From contig NZ_ATVT01000010.1 in NCBI RefSeq assembly GCF_000420865.1, positions 95,523 to 159,522 on the forward strand: a DNA stretch of 64,000 bases. Reading direction: 5' to 3'. Source of the stretch: Butyrivibrio sp. XPD2006. GTDB lineage: Bacteria > Bacillota > Clostridia > Lachnospirales > Lachnospiraceae. How positions within the stretch are numbered: position 1 is the stretch's first letter; each line of letters opens with the position of its first letter. This document shows, one piece after another, positions 51,203-60,592 of the stretch. The notes under the pieces were generated by a model. That model saw nothing but the letters and a program-made list of their open reading frames with translations, was not told where the DNA came from and did not search any database. Both the position numbers and the translations under genes were made by a program.

Positions 51203-53113
51203 ATGATAGACGGATATTTAAAAGTTGCAGCTATTACTCCAAATGTAAGGGTTGCAGATGTAGAGTTTAACTGTAATGAAATATGCAAATGCATAGAAGA
51301 AGCTGCTGGGAAAAAAGTAAAGCTGATGGTATTTCCGGAACTGTGTATAACGGGTTATACCTGCCAGGATTTGTTTTTTCAGGACAGATTATTGGAAGCA
51401 ACAAAGGAAGCTCTGCTCAAAATAGCTAAGCATAGTCAGGGCGTGGATGCACTGATTTTTGTGGGATTGCCACTCTCGGTTGATGCAAAACTATACAATG
51501 TTGCAGCAGCTTTATGTAATGGAGAAGTATTGGGAATTGTGCCAAAGACATTCTTGCCAAATTATAACGAGTTCTACGAAGCAAGGCACTTCTATTCTGG
51601 AAGAGAATTAGATACAGTTATCAATATTGGTGGGCGAGCTGTACAAATAAGCAGAAATATCCTGTTTGAGTGCAATGAGATGCCGTCATTTAGAGTTGCA
51701 TCTGAGCTTTGTGAAGATTTGTGGGTGCCGGATCCGCCAAGTACTGCACACTGTCTGGCTGGAGCGACAGTAATAGCCAATCTTTCTGCTTCCAATGAGA
51801 TAATTGGCAAGAGCAGATATCGCAGAAATCTTGTGAGTGCCCAGTCGGCAAGGCTGGTCTGTGCGTATCTGTATGCTTCAGCAGGACCTGGAGAATCCAC
51901 TCAGGATGTTGTTTATTCCGGACATAATATAATAGCAGAAAATGGAATTGTTTTGTGTGAATCGGAACGTTTCTCTGAAAATATGATCGTATCAGAGATT
52001 GATCTGGAATATCTTGAAGCTGAAAGAAGACGTATGACAACATATGAGGCAGACTCCAGCGTCAAGTATACCCGCGTGGTATTCTCACTGAATAAGGAAC
52101 ATGCAGAACTGACAAGATATATTGATCCCAATCCGTTTGTACCTGCTTTGGGACAGGAACGCGACATGCGATGTAATGAGATCCTTACCATACAGGCAAT
52201 GGGATTAAGAAAAAGACTTGATCATATCGGATGTAAGACAGCAGTCATTGGTATATCAGGCGGCCTTGACTCGACACTTGCATTTCTTGTTATTGCAAAG
52301 GCATTTGACTATCTGAACTTCGATCGAAATGGAATTATAGCAGTCACAATGCCGGGCTTTGGTACTACAGACAGGACATATGTAAATGCAGTAAGGCTCA
52401 TAAAAGAGATAGGTGCATCATTTAGGGAAGTTAATATAAGTAAGGCTGTTAAACAGCATTTTGCTGATATTTGTCATGATGAAAATGTTCATGACGTTAC
52501 CTATGAAAACAGCCAGGCCCGCGAGAGGACCAAGATTCTGATGGATATTGCCAATAAGGAAAACGGCATAGTAATTGGTACGGGGGATCTATCTGAGCTT
52601 GCGCTCGGATGGGCTACTTACAATGGTGACCATATGTCGATGTATGCGGTGAATTCTTCAGTGCCGAAGACTCTGGTTAGATATCTTGTACAGTACTACG
52701 CAGATACTACTGATGACAGAAGGCTCAGAGAAACTTTATATGATATTTTAGATACACCTGTATCGCCAGAGTTATTGCCACCAGATGGAGGTGAAATCAC
52801 ACAGAAGACTGAAGATTTAGTCGGACCGTACGAACTTCACGACTTTTTCCTCTATCATATGCTAAGGCTTTCGCAAAGTCCCGGCAAGATATACAGATTG
52901 GCAAAAATCGCTTTCACCGGTGAATATTCGGATGACGTTATTCTGAAATGGGAAAAGACATTTTATAGAAGATTCTTTGCGCAGCAGTTTAAGAGGAGTT
53001 GCCTCCCAGACGGACCAAAAGTCGGCTCTGTGGCTGTTTCGCCCAGAGGCGATCTTAGGATGCCATCCGATGCTTGCGTGAATACATGGCTGGAGGAACT
53101 TGATAACTTATGA
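51203..53113 (+). CDS. nadE: Glutamine-dependent NAD+ synthetase
   Basis: A 636-residue two-domain enzyme. The N-terminal nitrilase-type glutaminase (about 1-290) has the Glu-Lys-Cys triad in FPELCITGYTCQD, VPKTFLPNYNEFYE and VASELCEDLWVPDPP. The C-terminal synthetase (about 320-636) has the PP-loop GISGGLDSTLAFLV and TGDLSELALGWATYNGDHMS. It makes NAD+ from deamido-NAD+, ATP and glutamine. Length is normal. A degraded amidotransferase gene overlaps its stop. Confidence 0.93.
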   Translation: MIDGYLKVAAITPNVRVADVEFNCNEICKCIEEAAGKKVKLMVFPELCITGYTCQDLFFQDRLLEATKEALLKIAKHSQGVDALIFVGLPLSVDAKLYNVAAALCNGEVLGIVPKTFLPNYNEFYEARHFYSGRELDTVINIGGRAVQISRNILFECNEMPSFRVASELCEDLWVPDPPSTAHCLAGATVIANLSASNEIIGKSRYRRNLVSAQSARLVCAYLYASAGPGESTQDVVYSGHNIIAENGIVLCESERFSENMIVSEIDLEYLEAERRRMTTYEADSSVKYTRVVFSLNKEHAELTRYIDPNPFVPALGQERDMRCNEILTIQAMGLRKRLDHIGCKTAVIGISGGLDSTLAFLVIAKAFDYLNFDRNGIIAVTMPGFGTTDRTYVNAVRLIKEIGASFREVNISKAVKQHFADICHDENVHDVTYENSQARERTKILMDIANKENGIVIGTGDLSELALGWATYNGDHMSMYAVNSSVPKTLVRYLVQYYADTTDDRRLRETLYDILDTPVSPELLPPDGGEITQKTEDLVGPYELHDFFLYHMLRLSQSPGKIYRLAKIAFTGEYSDDVILKWEKTFYRRFFAQQFKRSCLPDGPKVGSVAVSPRGDLRMPSDACVNTWLEELDNL

Positions 53114-53259
53114 AAAAACCTATTATTGGTCTTGTTCCATTATTTGATGATGAAAAGGAAAGTCTGTGGATGCTTCCAGGATACATGGATGGAATAACGG
53201 AAGCTGATATTCAGGGAGTTTGTGAAACATTGTCAGGAGCTTTGATTTGGCAAAAATAA
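53110..53259 (+). pseudogene. Remnant of a C26 glutamine amidotransferase-like gene
   Basis: A 49-codon frame starting with an ATGA overlap to nadE. KKPIIGLVPLFDDEKESLWM and LPGYMDGI match the N-terminus of gamma-glutamyl-GABA hydrolase/C26 amidotransferases, then EADIQGVCETLSG matches a later part, and the frame ends before the nucleophile region. About a dozen residues have been deleted internally and the rest of the gene is gone. Confidence 0.65.
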
Positions 53260-53305
53260 TGATAAGACCAGGATATTGTCGCAAAATTTTTGTATAAAAT
53301 AGCAA

Positions 53306-53342
53306 TTGTCAAAATAAATACAAACCGTATACTTGTATACAA
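53306..53342 (+). promoter_or_regulatory. Promoter and GntR-like operator of the ABC/ATP-grasp operon
   Basis: TTGTCA (53306-53311) and TATACT (53328-53333) with 16-bp spacing. A palindrome TTGTATACAA (53333-53342) overlaps the end of the -10 box, with another GTATAC just before (53327-53332). TTGTATACAA is the style of GntR-family sites; no GntR gene is in the window. Confidence 0.5.
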
Positions 53343-53344
53343 AC

Positions 53345-53464
53345 AAAGGCGTTTTGATTCACACAGTGTTTCGGAGCGCCTTTTCTTTTATTCTTTTTCA
53401 TTATAACTAATCCTATATAAGTGCAATGAGACAATGGCGTTTCGGCATGATACCGGAGCGCCAT
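53345..53464 (+). ncRNA. Leader RNA with two related hairpins
   Basis: Hairpin one: AAAGGCGTTTTGA (53345-53357) with TCGGAGCGCCTTT (53371-53383), followed by TTCTTTTATTCTTTTT, resembling a terminator. Hairpin two: ATGGCGTTTCGG (53434-53445) with CCGGAGCGCCAT (53453-53464), loop CATGATA. The two share GGCGTTT and CGGAGCGCC, suggesting duplication or a tandem regulatory RNA. It lies between promoter and the first gene of the operon, so attenuation is possible. I do not recognise a known class. Confidence 0.45.
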
Positions 53465-53493
53465 CTTTGCATTTAGGAAAGGAAAAATAAGCT

Positions 53494-54222
53494 ATGGCAA
53501 TGATCAAGCTGGAAAATGTAAATAAAAGCTTTGGGGATCTTCATGTATTAAAAGATGTGAATCTTGAGGTTGAAGAGGGAGAAAAATTGGTAATTATAGG
53601 TCCGTCCGGATCAGGAAAATCCACAACAGTTCGCTGCATGAATTTTCTGGAGGCACCAAGTAGTGGACATGTTTATATAGACGGGACTGAGCTGACTTCA
53701 AAGAATAAAACCAAAGTGGTTCGCGAAAGTACTTCGATGGTATTCCAGCAGTTTAATCTATATCCACATATGACTGTTCTAAAAAACCTTACACTTGCAC
53801 CTATGAAGCTTCATCATAAATCCAAGAAAGAAGCTGAGGAGCTGGCATACCATTATCTGGATATCGTGGGATTAAAGGATAAAGCAGATGTTTATCCGAC
53901 GACACTTTCCGGAGGACAACAGCAGAGAATAGCAATTGCCAGGGCTCTTTGCTCACAAAGTAAGATCATTTTGTTTGATGAGCCAACATCAGCGCTTGAT
54001 CCCGAGACCATTCAGGAAGTGCTTGATGTAATGATCAAGCTGGCTAAGGAAAACATAACAATGGTGGTAGTCACCCATGAAATGGGATTTGCGAGGCAGG
54101 TAGCCGACCGGGTGATTTTCATGGAAGATGGGCAGATCATAGAATCCGGAACACCGGAACACTTTTTCAATAATCCGGAGAGTGAAAGAGTAAAACAATT
54201 CCTGGGAAAGATCATCAGATGA
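53494..54222 (+). CDS. glnQ: Polar amino-acid ABC transporter ATP-binding protein
   Basis: A 242-residue ATPase of the GlnQ/HisP type: Walker [16 protein letters not shown], signature [15 protein letters not shown], Walker [33 protein letters not shown]. It powers import of a polar amino acid with the binding protein and two permeases downstream. First gene of the operon that ends at 63293. The symbol reflects family, not a proven substrate. Confidence 0.9.
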   Translation: MAMIKLENVNKSFGDLHVLKDVNLEVEEGEKLVIIGPSGSGKSTTVRCMNFLEAPSSGHVYIDGTELTSKNKTKVVRESTSMVFQQFNLYPHMTVLKNLTLAPMKLHHKSKKEAEELAYHYLDIVGLKDKADVYPTTLSGGQQQRIAIARALCSQSKIILFDEPTSALDPETIQEVLDVMIKLAKENITMVVVTHEMGFARQVADRVIFMEDGQIIESGTPEHFFNNPESERVKQFLGKIIR

Positions 54223-54284
54223 GATGACAACGTACAGACTAAAGTAGCTGTACTGTCTATAGAAAACACGAGGAGGAAAAAATT

Positions 54285-55199
54285 ATGAAGAAAAAGATCA
54301 TGAGGAGATCATTAAGCGCAGTGGCAGCAGGGCTGATGGGAGCATTGCTCGTTGCATGCGGAAGTGCTTCCGAGCCTGCAGAAGTATCAGAGATAACAGA
54401 TTCAGCTCAGGAGACGCCTTTAGCAGAGCAGCCGGCAGATGACAGCCTGGAAGAAGATGTAAAGGCAATTGTCGACAGAGGAGTTATAAAGGTCGGTGTT
54501 AAGAATGCTGTAATGGGATTTGGATATGAAGACCCTCTTACAGGTGAGTATACCGGATTGGAAATTGAGCTTGCAAAGGCTTTGGCAGACAAACTTGGAG
54601 TTGATGTTGAATTTACGGCTGTAACAGCAGCAACAAGAACGGAACTTCTTGATTCAGGAGATATTGATTGTGTACTCGCTACATTCACAATCACTGATGA
54701 AAGAAAAGAGAGCTGGGATTTTACGACACCGTACTATACAGATTATGTAAGCGTTCTTGTTGAGGATTCAAAAGGAATTAAGACACTTGATGATTTGGCT
54801 GATGCAACTGTAGGTGTCTCTTCCGGATCAACATCAGCTAAGGCTCTTGTAAAAGCAATGATTGAAAAAGGTCTTATAAGTGGTGATGGCTTTGATGAAG
54901 AAAGCTTTGATCCGGCCACCTGGACTGATGGTATAAAGTTCCAGCAGTATGATGATTATCCAACAATCTCTACAGCACTTAGTGCCGGTGAAGTTGATGC
55001 GTTCTGTGTCGATAAGTCCATACTTGCTATATACAAGACAGAGGGAAGATCTTATATCGATGCAGAGTTTTCGCCCCAGAATTATGGTATTGCAACCACA
55101 AAGGGATCCGGTCTTTCAAAGGTGGCCGAAGAGCTTGTGAGCGAAAGCTTTGAGAACGGAACAATCGATAAACTTATTTCAGAAAACGGACTTGATTAA
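54285..55199 (+). CDS. Amino-acid ABC transporter substrate-binding lipoprotein
   Basis: A 304-residue solute-binding protein (SBP_bac_3). N-terminal signal with lipobox LLVACG, then an acidic linker, then the binding domain: VIKVGVKNAVMGFGYEDPLT, YTGLEIELAKALADKLGV, DCVLATFTITDERKESWDF and VGVSSGSTSAKAL. The pattern ITDERKESWDFTTPYY is typical of cluster 3 amino-acid binders. Exact ligand unknown. Confidence 0.9.
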   Translation: MKKKIMRRSLSAVAAGLMGALLVACGSASEPAEVSEITDSAQETPLAEQPADDSLEEDVKAIVDRGVIKVGVKNAVMGFGYEDPLTGEYTGLEIELAKALADKLGVDVEFTAVTAATRTELLDSGDIDCVLATFTITDERKESWDFTTPYYTDYVSVLVEDSKGIKTLDDLADATVGVSSGSTSAKALVKAMIEKGLISGDGFDEESFDPATWTDGIKFQQYDDYPTISTALSAGEVDAFCVDKSILAIYKTEGRSYIDAEFSPQNYGIATTKGSGLSKVAEELVSESFENGTIDKLISENGLD

Positions 55200-55216
55200 A
55201 CTTCGGAGGACTGGTG

Positions 55217-55933
55217 ATGTCTGGATTATTTTCTCCAAGAGCATGGAATAAAATATGGATCTATCGGGAAACATTTCTGCTCGGAATAATGAATACACTA
55301 AAGACTGCTGTTATAGCGCTTCTCATAGCTTTAATGCTTGGAATCATATTTGGACTTATGGCAACAAGTAATAGAAAAATACTGAAGAGTATCAGCAGAG
55401 TGTATGTTGAGGTGATTCAGAATACACCGGTCCTTTTACAGATGTGCTTTCTATACTATGCATTGGCTTTTTCTGGTCACAGTCCTGGAATTATAGTCAC
55501 TGGATTCCTGGCACTTGGTATATATACCGGAGCATACATGGCAGAAGTTATAAGGGCAGGGATAGAGTCGGTTCCAAAAGGACAGTTTGAGGCAGCTCAG
55601 TCTCAGGGATTTGGATATGCCGGGCAGATGTTTTACATCATAATCCCACAGAGTATAAAAGTGATTTTGCCACCGATGACAAATGTAATTGTGAACATGA
55701 TTAAAAATACTTCCTGTTTATACATAGTGGGGGGAGCAGATCTTTTATCGCTTACTTATAGCTTTGTTACCGGAGAAAACACAGGTGGCTCGTATGCTCC
55801 AGCATATATCGTATGTGGAGTAATATTCTTTCTTATCTGTTTCCCTCTTTCATCCTTTGCATCGATGTGGGAGACATCATTAAAGAAAAGAGATCAGAAA
55901 GTATTCCAGAACAGTACACCAAAGGAGGCGTGA
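55217..55933 (+). CDS. Amino-acid ABC transporter permease
   Basis: A 238-residue permease of the His/Glu/Gln subfamily with five helices; VYVEVIQNTPVLLQMCFLYY and the EAA loop EAAQSQGFGYAGQMFYIIIPQ (given in part: EAAQSQGFGYAG) are clear. ATG 55217 lies eight bases after GGAGG. It pairs with the next permease. Confidence 0.9.
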   Translation: MSGLFSPRAWNKIWIYRETFLLGIMNTLKTAVIALLIALMLGIIFGLMATSNRKILKSISRVYVEVIQNTPVLLQMCFLYYALAFSGHSPGIIVTGFLALGIYTGAYMAEVIRAGIESVPKGQFEAAQSQGFGYAGQMFYIIIPQSIKVILPPMTNVIVNMIKNTSCLYIVGGADLLSLTYSFVTGENTGGSYAPAYIVCGVIFFLICFPLSSFASMWETSLKKRDQKVFQNSTPKEA

Positions 55934-55934
55934 T

Positions 55935-56741
55935 ATGAACACATTGGATGGCAGCCTTTCAATGCTGAGAAATCCGGCAATTATAAAATTCATACTTCAG
56001 GGGGTGCTCTTTACACTGATAATATCTGTTGCTGCAGTACTTTTCAGTATAGTGATAGGAACTGTACTGGCACTTATGAGGAATTATTGTACAGGTAAAC
56101 AGACAGGAGTACTGAAGGCTCTTTCCGTAATATACATAGAAGTGTTCAGAAACACACCGTTGTTATTCTGGATTTTCATATGTGTTGTATTCTGTCCTGC
56201 ACCGGGATTTGTAGACAGGCAGATGTTCGGTCTTTCTTCAGTAAACAACAAGCTTTTGTTTAAGGCTGCTGTGGCGCTTATTTTATATACATCAGGTGTT
56301 ATTGCCGAAATAGTGAGGGGCGGATTGAATTCCGTTTCTCATGGACAGATTGAAGCTGGGCAATCGCAGGGATTTTCCATGCTTCAGATCATGTGGTATA
56401 TTGTGCTGCCTCAGACATTCAGAGCAATTGACCCTACACTTTTAAGCCAGGTTATAACAACTATCAAGGACAGCTCATTTCTTGCAAATGTTGCAGTTAT
56501 TGAGCTTATGGCAAGGACCAAGCAGGTTTTGTCAGCAGCTAACAGGTATAACGGACTTAATTCGATAAATGTATCTGACGTATTTGTACTGTTTGGTCTT
56601 GCTGCAACCATTTACTTTGTGATCAACTTTTCGATTTCCATGACAGTAAGGAATCTGCAGAAAAAGAAAATGACTGTAAAAGTGAAAAAAACTCCGGTTT
56701 TGGAGGAGAGAAGGCAGACAGGATGGGCCTACAATGGATAA
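55935..56741 (+). CDS. Amino-acid ABC transporter permease
   Basis: A 268-residue permease of the same subfamily (IYIEVFRNTPLLFWIFICVV, EAGQSQGFSMLQIMWYIVLP). It forms the heterodimeric channel with the preceding gene product, starting one base after its stop, and overlaps the kinase-like gene by eight bases. Confidence 0.9.
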   Translation: MNTLDGSLSMLRNPAIIKFILQGVLFTLIISVAAVLFSIVIGTVLALMRNYCTGKQTGVLKALSVIYIEVFRNTPLLFWIFICVVFCPAPGFVDRQMFGLSSVNNKLLFKAAVALILYTSGVIAEIVRGGLNSVSHGQIEAGQSQGFSMLQIMWYIVLPQTFRAIDPTLLSQVITTIKDSSFLANVAVIELMARTKQVLSAANRYNGLNSINVSDVFVLFGLAATIYFVINFSISMTVRNLQKKKMTVKVKKTPVLEERRQTGWAYNG

Positions 56742-57327
56742 ATATGTAATTACGATCTCCAGACAGTTTGGCGCGCTGGGAAGAACAATAGCTCAGAAGA
56801 TGGCCGCTGAACTGGGAATAGAATTTTATGATAGGGATATTGTTGAACATACTGCAAAACGTATGGGACTTCCTGTTTCTGAAATAAGTAAAGAGGAAGA
56901 ACGCGCAGGAGGCTTCTTTGCAGAGAGAAGATATCCCCTTGGAATGGGACCTGTAAGTATGCAGGAAGAATTATTTCAGGTTCAGACAAACATAATAAGG
57001 GATTTTGCATCTAAAGAATCATGTATTATAGTCGGCAGGTGTGGTGATTACTGTTTGCGAGATATGGAGCGTGTGCTTGATATATATGTATATGCGCCGA
57101 TTGAGAAAAGGGTTGAAAATTGCATTTCAATACTGGGGATGGATGAAAAAACTGCAAGGGGAATGATACAGGATGTCGATAAAGCCCGCGAGAATTACAG
57201 GCGTAAATATTGTAAGGATATAGCAGGAATCTTTGACAACAGAGAAATATGCATAGATTCCGGAAAGTTTGGAGCTGATACAAGCGCCGATATTCTGTGT
57301 GGAGTTGTGAGGAGTGTTTTTTACTGA
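56734..57327 (+). CDS. Cytidylate kinase-like family protein
   Basis: A 197-residue P-loop kinase fold protein (cytidylate kinase-like, AAA_26 group): ISRQFGALGRTIAQKMAAEL, FYDRDIVEHTAKRMGLPVSE, CIIVGRCGDYCLRD, KARENYRRKYCKDIAGIFD. The Walker A lysine position is GALGRT, with no GKS/T; this is usual in the family. Real substrate unknown. It is translationally coupled to the transporter genes, suggesting a place in the same pathway. Confidence 0.82.
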   Translation: MDKYVITISRQFGALGRTIAQKMAAELGIEFYDRDIVEHTAKRMGLPVSEISKEEERAGGFFAERRYPLGMGPVSMQEELFQVQTNIIRDFASKESCIIVGRCGDYCLRDMERVLDIYVYAPIEKRVENCISILGMDEKTARGMIQDVDKARENYRRKYCKDIAGIFDNREICIDSGKFGADTSADILCGVVRSVFY

Positions 57328-57330
57328 TAT

Positions 57331-58641
57331 ATGGAAAAGGGCATGGTACATGTTCCGCGTATAGGGATGCGGATTATAAAATCAGCACTAGGAGTGCTTA
57401 TCTGCTTTGCTATTTATTTCATGAGGGGAAAACAGGGAGCACCGTTTTATTCAGCACTGGCAGTTTTATGGTGCATACAGAACCAGACAAAAAACACAGT
57501 TCAAAACGCACTTCAAAGAACAGTTGGGACGGGCATAGGAGCAGCATATGGGCTGATATATATCTTGATAAAACAAAGAGTCCCGCAACTTGGTGATAGC
57601 TTTCTTCATTACTGCATCATATCACTAGCATTGATCCCCATAATTTATACAACTGTTGTTATAAAGCAGAAGAAAGCATCGTATTTTTCATGTGTTGTTT
57701 TTCTGAGCATAGTCGTAAATCATCTTATGGATGAAAACCCATACATATTCGTTGCTAACAGATCTCTGGATACTCTTATAGGCATATTTGTGGGACTTGT
57801 CCTGAACTCAGTATGTATTCATGGTGAATATGACAGGGACACACTTTTTATTGCAGATGTTGATAGGGCTATGGATGGTCTTTCGACAGGAATAACGCCA
57901 TTTAGTCAGATCATGATAAAGAACATGCTTGAAAAAGGTATGCAGCTTACATTCATGACATTGCGGACACCAGCCGGATTTTTGGAGGGGATGCCTGATA
58001 TAAAACCGAAGCTACCAATAATAGCGATGGATGGGGCAATCCTTTATGACATAAAAGAAAACAGGTACCCGAAGGTATATGTTATATCCGCAGAGCATGC
58101 CTGCAACATAGAAAGCTTTATCAGAAGCAGGGGGGTCAATATCTTTACGACAATAATTCTTGAAGACGTACTTATCATCTATTATGACGAGCTAAAGAAT
58201 ACTGCAGAAAAAGATATATATGGGAAAATGCATAAGTCTCCCTACCGTAATTACCTGAACAAGGAAAGGCCAAAGGATCATCCGGTAGTATACATGATGT
58301 GTGTTGATGAGACCAGAAAGATAGAGCAGCTGGTGGAGGATATAAAAAGAAGCGATATCTACGAAGAACTTAAGATCCTTTCGTATCCGTCTGATGATTA
58401 CAAAGGATATTCATATATAAAAATCTATAGCAAGAACGCCTCCGTACAGAATATGACAGACTACCTGCGAAATATGACAGGCGCGGAAGAAACACTTACG
58501 TTTGGCGATAACGACAGGAACAAAACGGATTACTGTTACACAGAGTGCGACCAGATAGTGCGCAAACTACACCATCAGTTTTATTTCAAGAGAAGGGAAA
58601 AGGCCTATGAACAATGTAAACCTGCTAAAGCATACAGATGA
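57331..58641 (+). CDS. ArAE-type membrane protein fused to a HAD (Cof-like) domain
   Basis: A 436-residue fusion. Residues ~1-160 hold about six membrane helices like aromatic acid exporter (ArAE/FUSC) proteins (FYSALAVLWCIQNQTKNTVQ, LQRTVGTGIGAAYGLIYI, DTLIGIFVGLVLNSVCI). From ~165 a Cof-type HAD domain follows: LFIADVDRAMDG keeps both Asp of DxD, LTFMTLRTPAGFL replaces motif II, IIAMDGAILYD is the Cof core and TFGDNDRNKTD motif IV. Motif I lacks the usual Thr. The HAD half faces the cytoplasm. Role unknown; perhaps export or dephosphorylation of the operon's product. Confidence 0.75.
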   Translation: MEKGMVHVPRIGMRIIKSALGVLICFAIYFMRGKQGAPFYSALAVLWCIQNQTKNTVQNALQRTVGTGIGAAYGLIYILIKQRVPQLGDSFLHYCIISLALIPIIYTTVVIKQKKASYFSCVVFLSIVVNHLMDENPYIFVANRSLDTLIGIFVGLVLNSVCIHGEYDRDTLFIADVDRAMDGLSTGITPFSQIMIKNMLEKGMQLTFMTLRTPAGFLEGMPDIKPKLPIIAMDGAILYDIKENRYPKVYVISAEHACNIESFIRSRGVNIFTTIILEDVLIIYYDELKNTAEKDIYGKMHKSPYRNYLNKERPKDHPVVYMMCVDETRKIEQLVEDIKRSDIYEELKILSYPSDDYKGYSYIKIYSKNASVQNMTDYLRNMTGAEETLTFGDNDRNKTDYCYTECDQIVRKLHHQFYFKRREKAYEQCKPAKAYR

Positions 58642-59926
58642 TGTCAATGCACTGCTGGCAAGGTATGGAGTGAAATTTGGAATCTATAAGAATAATGAGT
58701 TTAAGGAGCAGCTTTTTCCCTTTGATGCCATACCAAGGGTTATAGAACACGATGAATTTGAATACCTTGAAAAGGGGCTAAAACAGCGTGTTACTGCATT
58801 GAATCTTTTTCTTAAGGATATATACAGTGGCAAGAAGATTGTAAAGGACGGCGTTGTGCCTGAGGATTTTATCTTTGCTTCCAGTGGTTATATGGTTGAG
58901 TGCGAGGGAGTGTGCCCGGTAAAAGGAATTTACTCCCACATATCCGGAATTGACCTTGTAAAAGGTAAGGATGGGCAGTGGTACATACTGGAGGACAACC
59001 TGCGTGTTCCATCAGGAGCATCATATCCGATGATAGCAAGGGAGCTCTGTAGAAGGAGTTCGCCAGGAACATTCAATGATGTGAGGCTTGAAGATAACAG
59101 AAATTATGCAAGACTTCTAAGGCGGACTATGGATAACGTCAATGTTGGCGGACACACTGTCATCCTAACACCGGGAAGATATAATGCGGCATATTTTGAA
59201 CATTCCTATCTGGCAGAACAAACGGGAGCGCATCTTGCAAACGGCTCAGAGCTGATCGTGGAAAATGACAAGCTTTACTTTATCACTGCTGATGGAAAGC
59301 ATGAGAGAGTGGGGGCTGTTTACAGAAGAATCTCAGATGAGTACCTTGATCCAATGAATTTCAATCCTGAGTCAGTCATAGGAATTCCGCATATCTACGA
59401 TGTTTTCAGAAAAGGAAATGTTGCCCTGATAAATGCACCGGGCAATGGTATTGCTGATGACAAGGGAATATACTATTTTGTCCCGAAAATGATCAGTTAT
59501 TATCTTGGCGAAGAACCAATACTTCAGAATGCGCCGACATATCTGCCATTCTATGAAGAAGATATGAAATATGTGCTTGATAAGTTTGACAGCTTGGTAC
59601 TCAAAGATGTAGCTGAAGCAGGCGGCTATGGAGTTGTATTTGGAAGCTCAATGTCAAAGGAACAGAAGGAAAACTTTATAAAACTTCTCAAAGCAGAGCC
59701 AAGAAGGTTTATCGCGCAGGAAGTCATAGACTTCCAGGATCTGGATATTCTTGAAGGCGATGATATGGTTCCAAGAAAAGCAGACCTCAGGGCATTTGTG
59801 CTGATGGCAGATGAGCCACTTGTATGGAAAAGTGGCCTTACACGTTTTTCAAGGAATCCGGATTCGTTTATTGTCAATTCTTCACAGGGAGGAGGATTTA
59901 AGGATACATGGGTATTATCTCAGTAG
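58607..59926 (+). CDS. Circularly permuted ATP-grasp protein
   Basis: A 439-residue member of the circularly permuted ATP-grasp family (COG2308 type): LEDNLRVPSGASYPMIAREL, GRYNAAYFEHSYLAEQTGAH, VLKDVAEAGGYGVVFGS and PRKADLRAFVLM are its hallmark blocks. ATP-grasp enzymes join a carboxylate to an amine via acyl-phosphate; this group is predicted to make peptide or amide bonds together with alpha-E and transglutaminase partners, which follow directly. It overlaps the previous gene by 35 bases. Confidence 0.88.
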   Translation: MNNVNLLKHTDDVNALLARYGVKFGIYKNNEFKEQLFPFDAIPRVIEHDEFEYLEKGLKQRVTALNLFLKDIYSGKKIVKDGVVPEDFIFASSGYMVECEGVCPVKGIYSHISGIDLVKGKDGQWYILEDNLRVPSGASYPMIARELCRRSSPGTFNDVRLEDNRNYARLLRRTMDNVNVGGHTVILTPGRYNAAYFEHSYLAEQTGAHLANGSELIVENDKLYFITADGKHERVGAVYRRISDEYLDPMNFNPESVIGIPHIYDVFRKGNVALINAPGNGIADDKGIYYFVPKMISYYLGEEPILQNAPTYLPFYEEDMKYVLDKFDSLVLKDVAEAGGYGVVFGSSMSKEQKENFIKLLKAEPRRFIAQEVIDFQDLDILEGDDMVPRKADLRAFVLMADEPLVWKSGLTRFSRNPDSFIVNSSQGGGFKDTWVLSQ

Positions 59927-60573
59927 AACAGACAAACAGATTATACTGGCTGGGAAGATATGCTGAGCGGGTGTACACGCTGGTTAGGTGTTATTTCAAG
60001 AGCTATGACACCATGATTGATGAAATCCGTGACAGCTATCATGATTTTTGCCAGATGATTGATATACCGGATATTTACAAGGACAAGCAGGATTTTATGG
60101 AGTCTTATCCCTTTGATGAGAATAATCCTGACTCAATTATCAGTAATCTCATCAGAGCCTATGATAATGCCATTGTGCTGAGGGAAAGCATTGGCTCAGA
60201 GTCTCTTTCATATATACATCTTGCGATATATGAGATGAACAAGGCAAAGCTTAGCGATGCACCGCTTATTGAGCTTCAGCTTGTAATAGATGACATTTTG
60301 GCGTTTTGGGGAATGATAGATGACAAGCTGGATGATGATCACGTAAGGAACATAATCAAGTCTGGAAAAAGGATTGAAAGATTTGATCTTTATGCAAGGC
60401 TTGGTCTTGGAAGAGAGGTGCTGGTCAGGGAAGCAAACAGAATGATTCCCAGGATTGAAAAGAGCGGTATGGACATAAATAAGGACAGACTTGAGGAAAT
60501 TCGCAAGGCTGTGGAAGAACAGGAAGTAGATTATTACGGCGTGATAAGAATGGTAGAGACGCTGATTGCCTAA
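59908..60573 (+). CDS. Alpha-E domain protein
   Basis: A 221-residue all-helical protein of the alpha-E family (COG2307 type): ISVEQTNRLYWLGRYAERVY, with conserved Glu/Arg along the helices (NAIVLRESIGSESLSYIHLA). It nearly always accompanies the circularly permuted ATP-grasp protein and is thought to be its partner. It overlaps the ATP-grasp gene by 19 bases. Confidence 0.88.
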   Translation: MGIISVEQTNRLYWLGRYAERVYTLVRCYFKSYDTMIDEIRDSYHDFCQMIDIPDIYKDKQDFMESYPFDENNPDSIISNLIRAYDNAIVLRESIGSESLSYIHLAIYEMNKAKLSDAPLIELQLVIDDILAFWGMIDDKLDDDHVRNIIKSGKRIERFDLYARLGLGREVLVREANRMIPRIEKSGMDINKDRLEEIRKAVEEQEVDYYGVIRMVETLIA

Positions 60574-60592
60574 GGTTTAAGGATGTGATATC

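Noticed and set aside
53345..53464. Tandem hairpins as a guanidine-II (mini-ykkC) riboswitch.
   Set aside because: The loops are not ACGR tetraloops and the hairpins are too long; downstream genes also do not fit guanidine handling.
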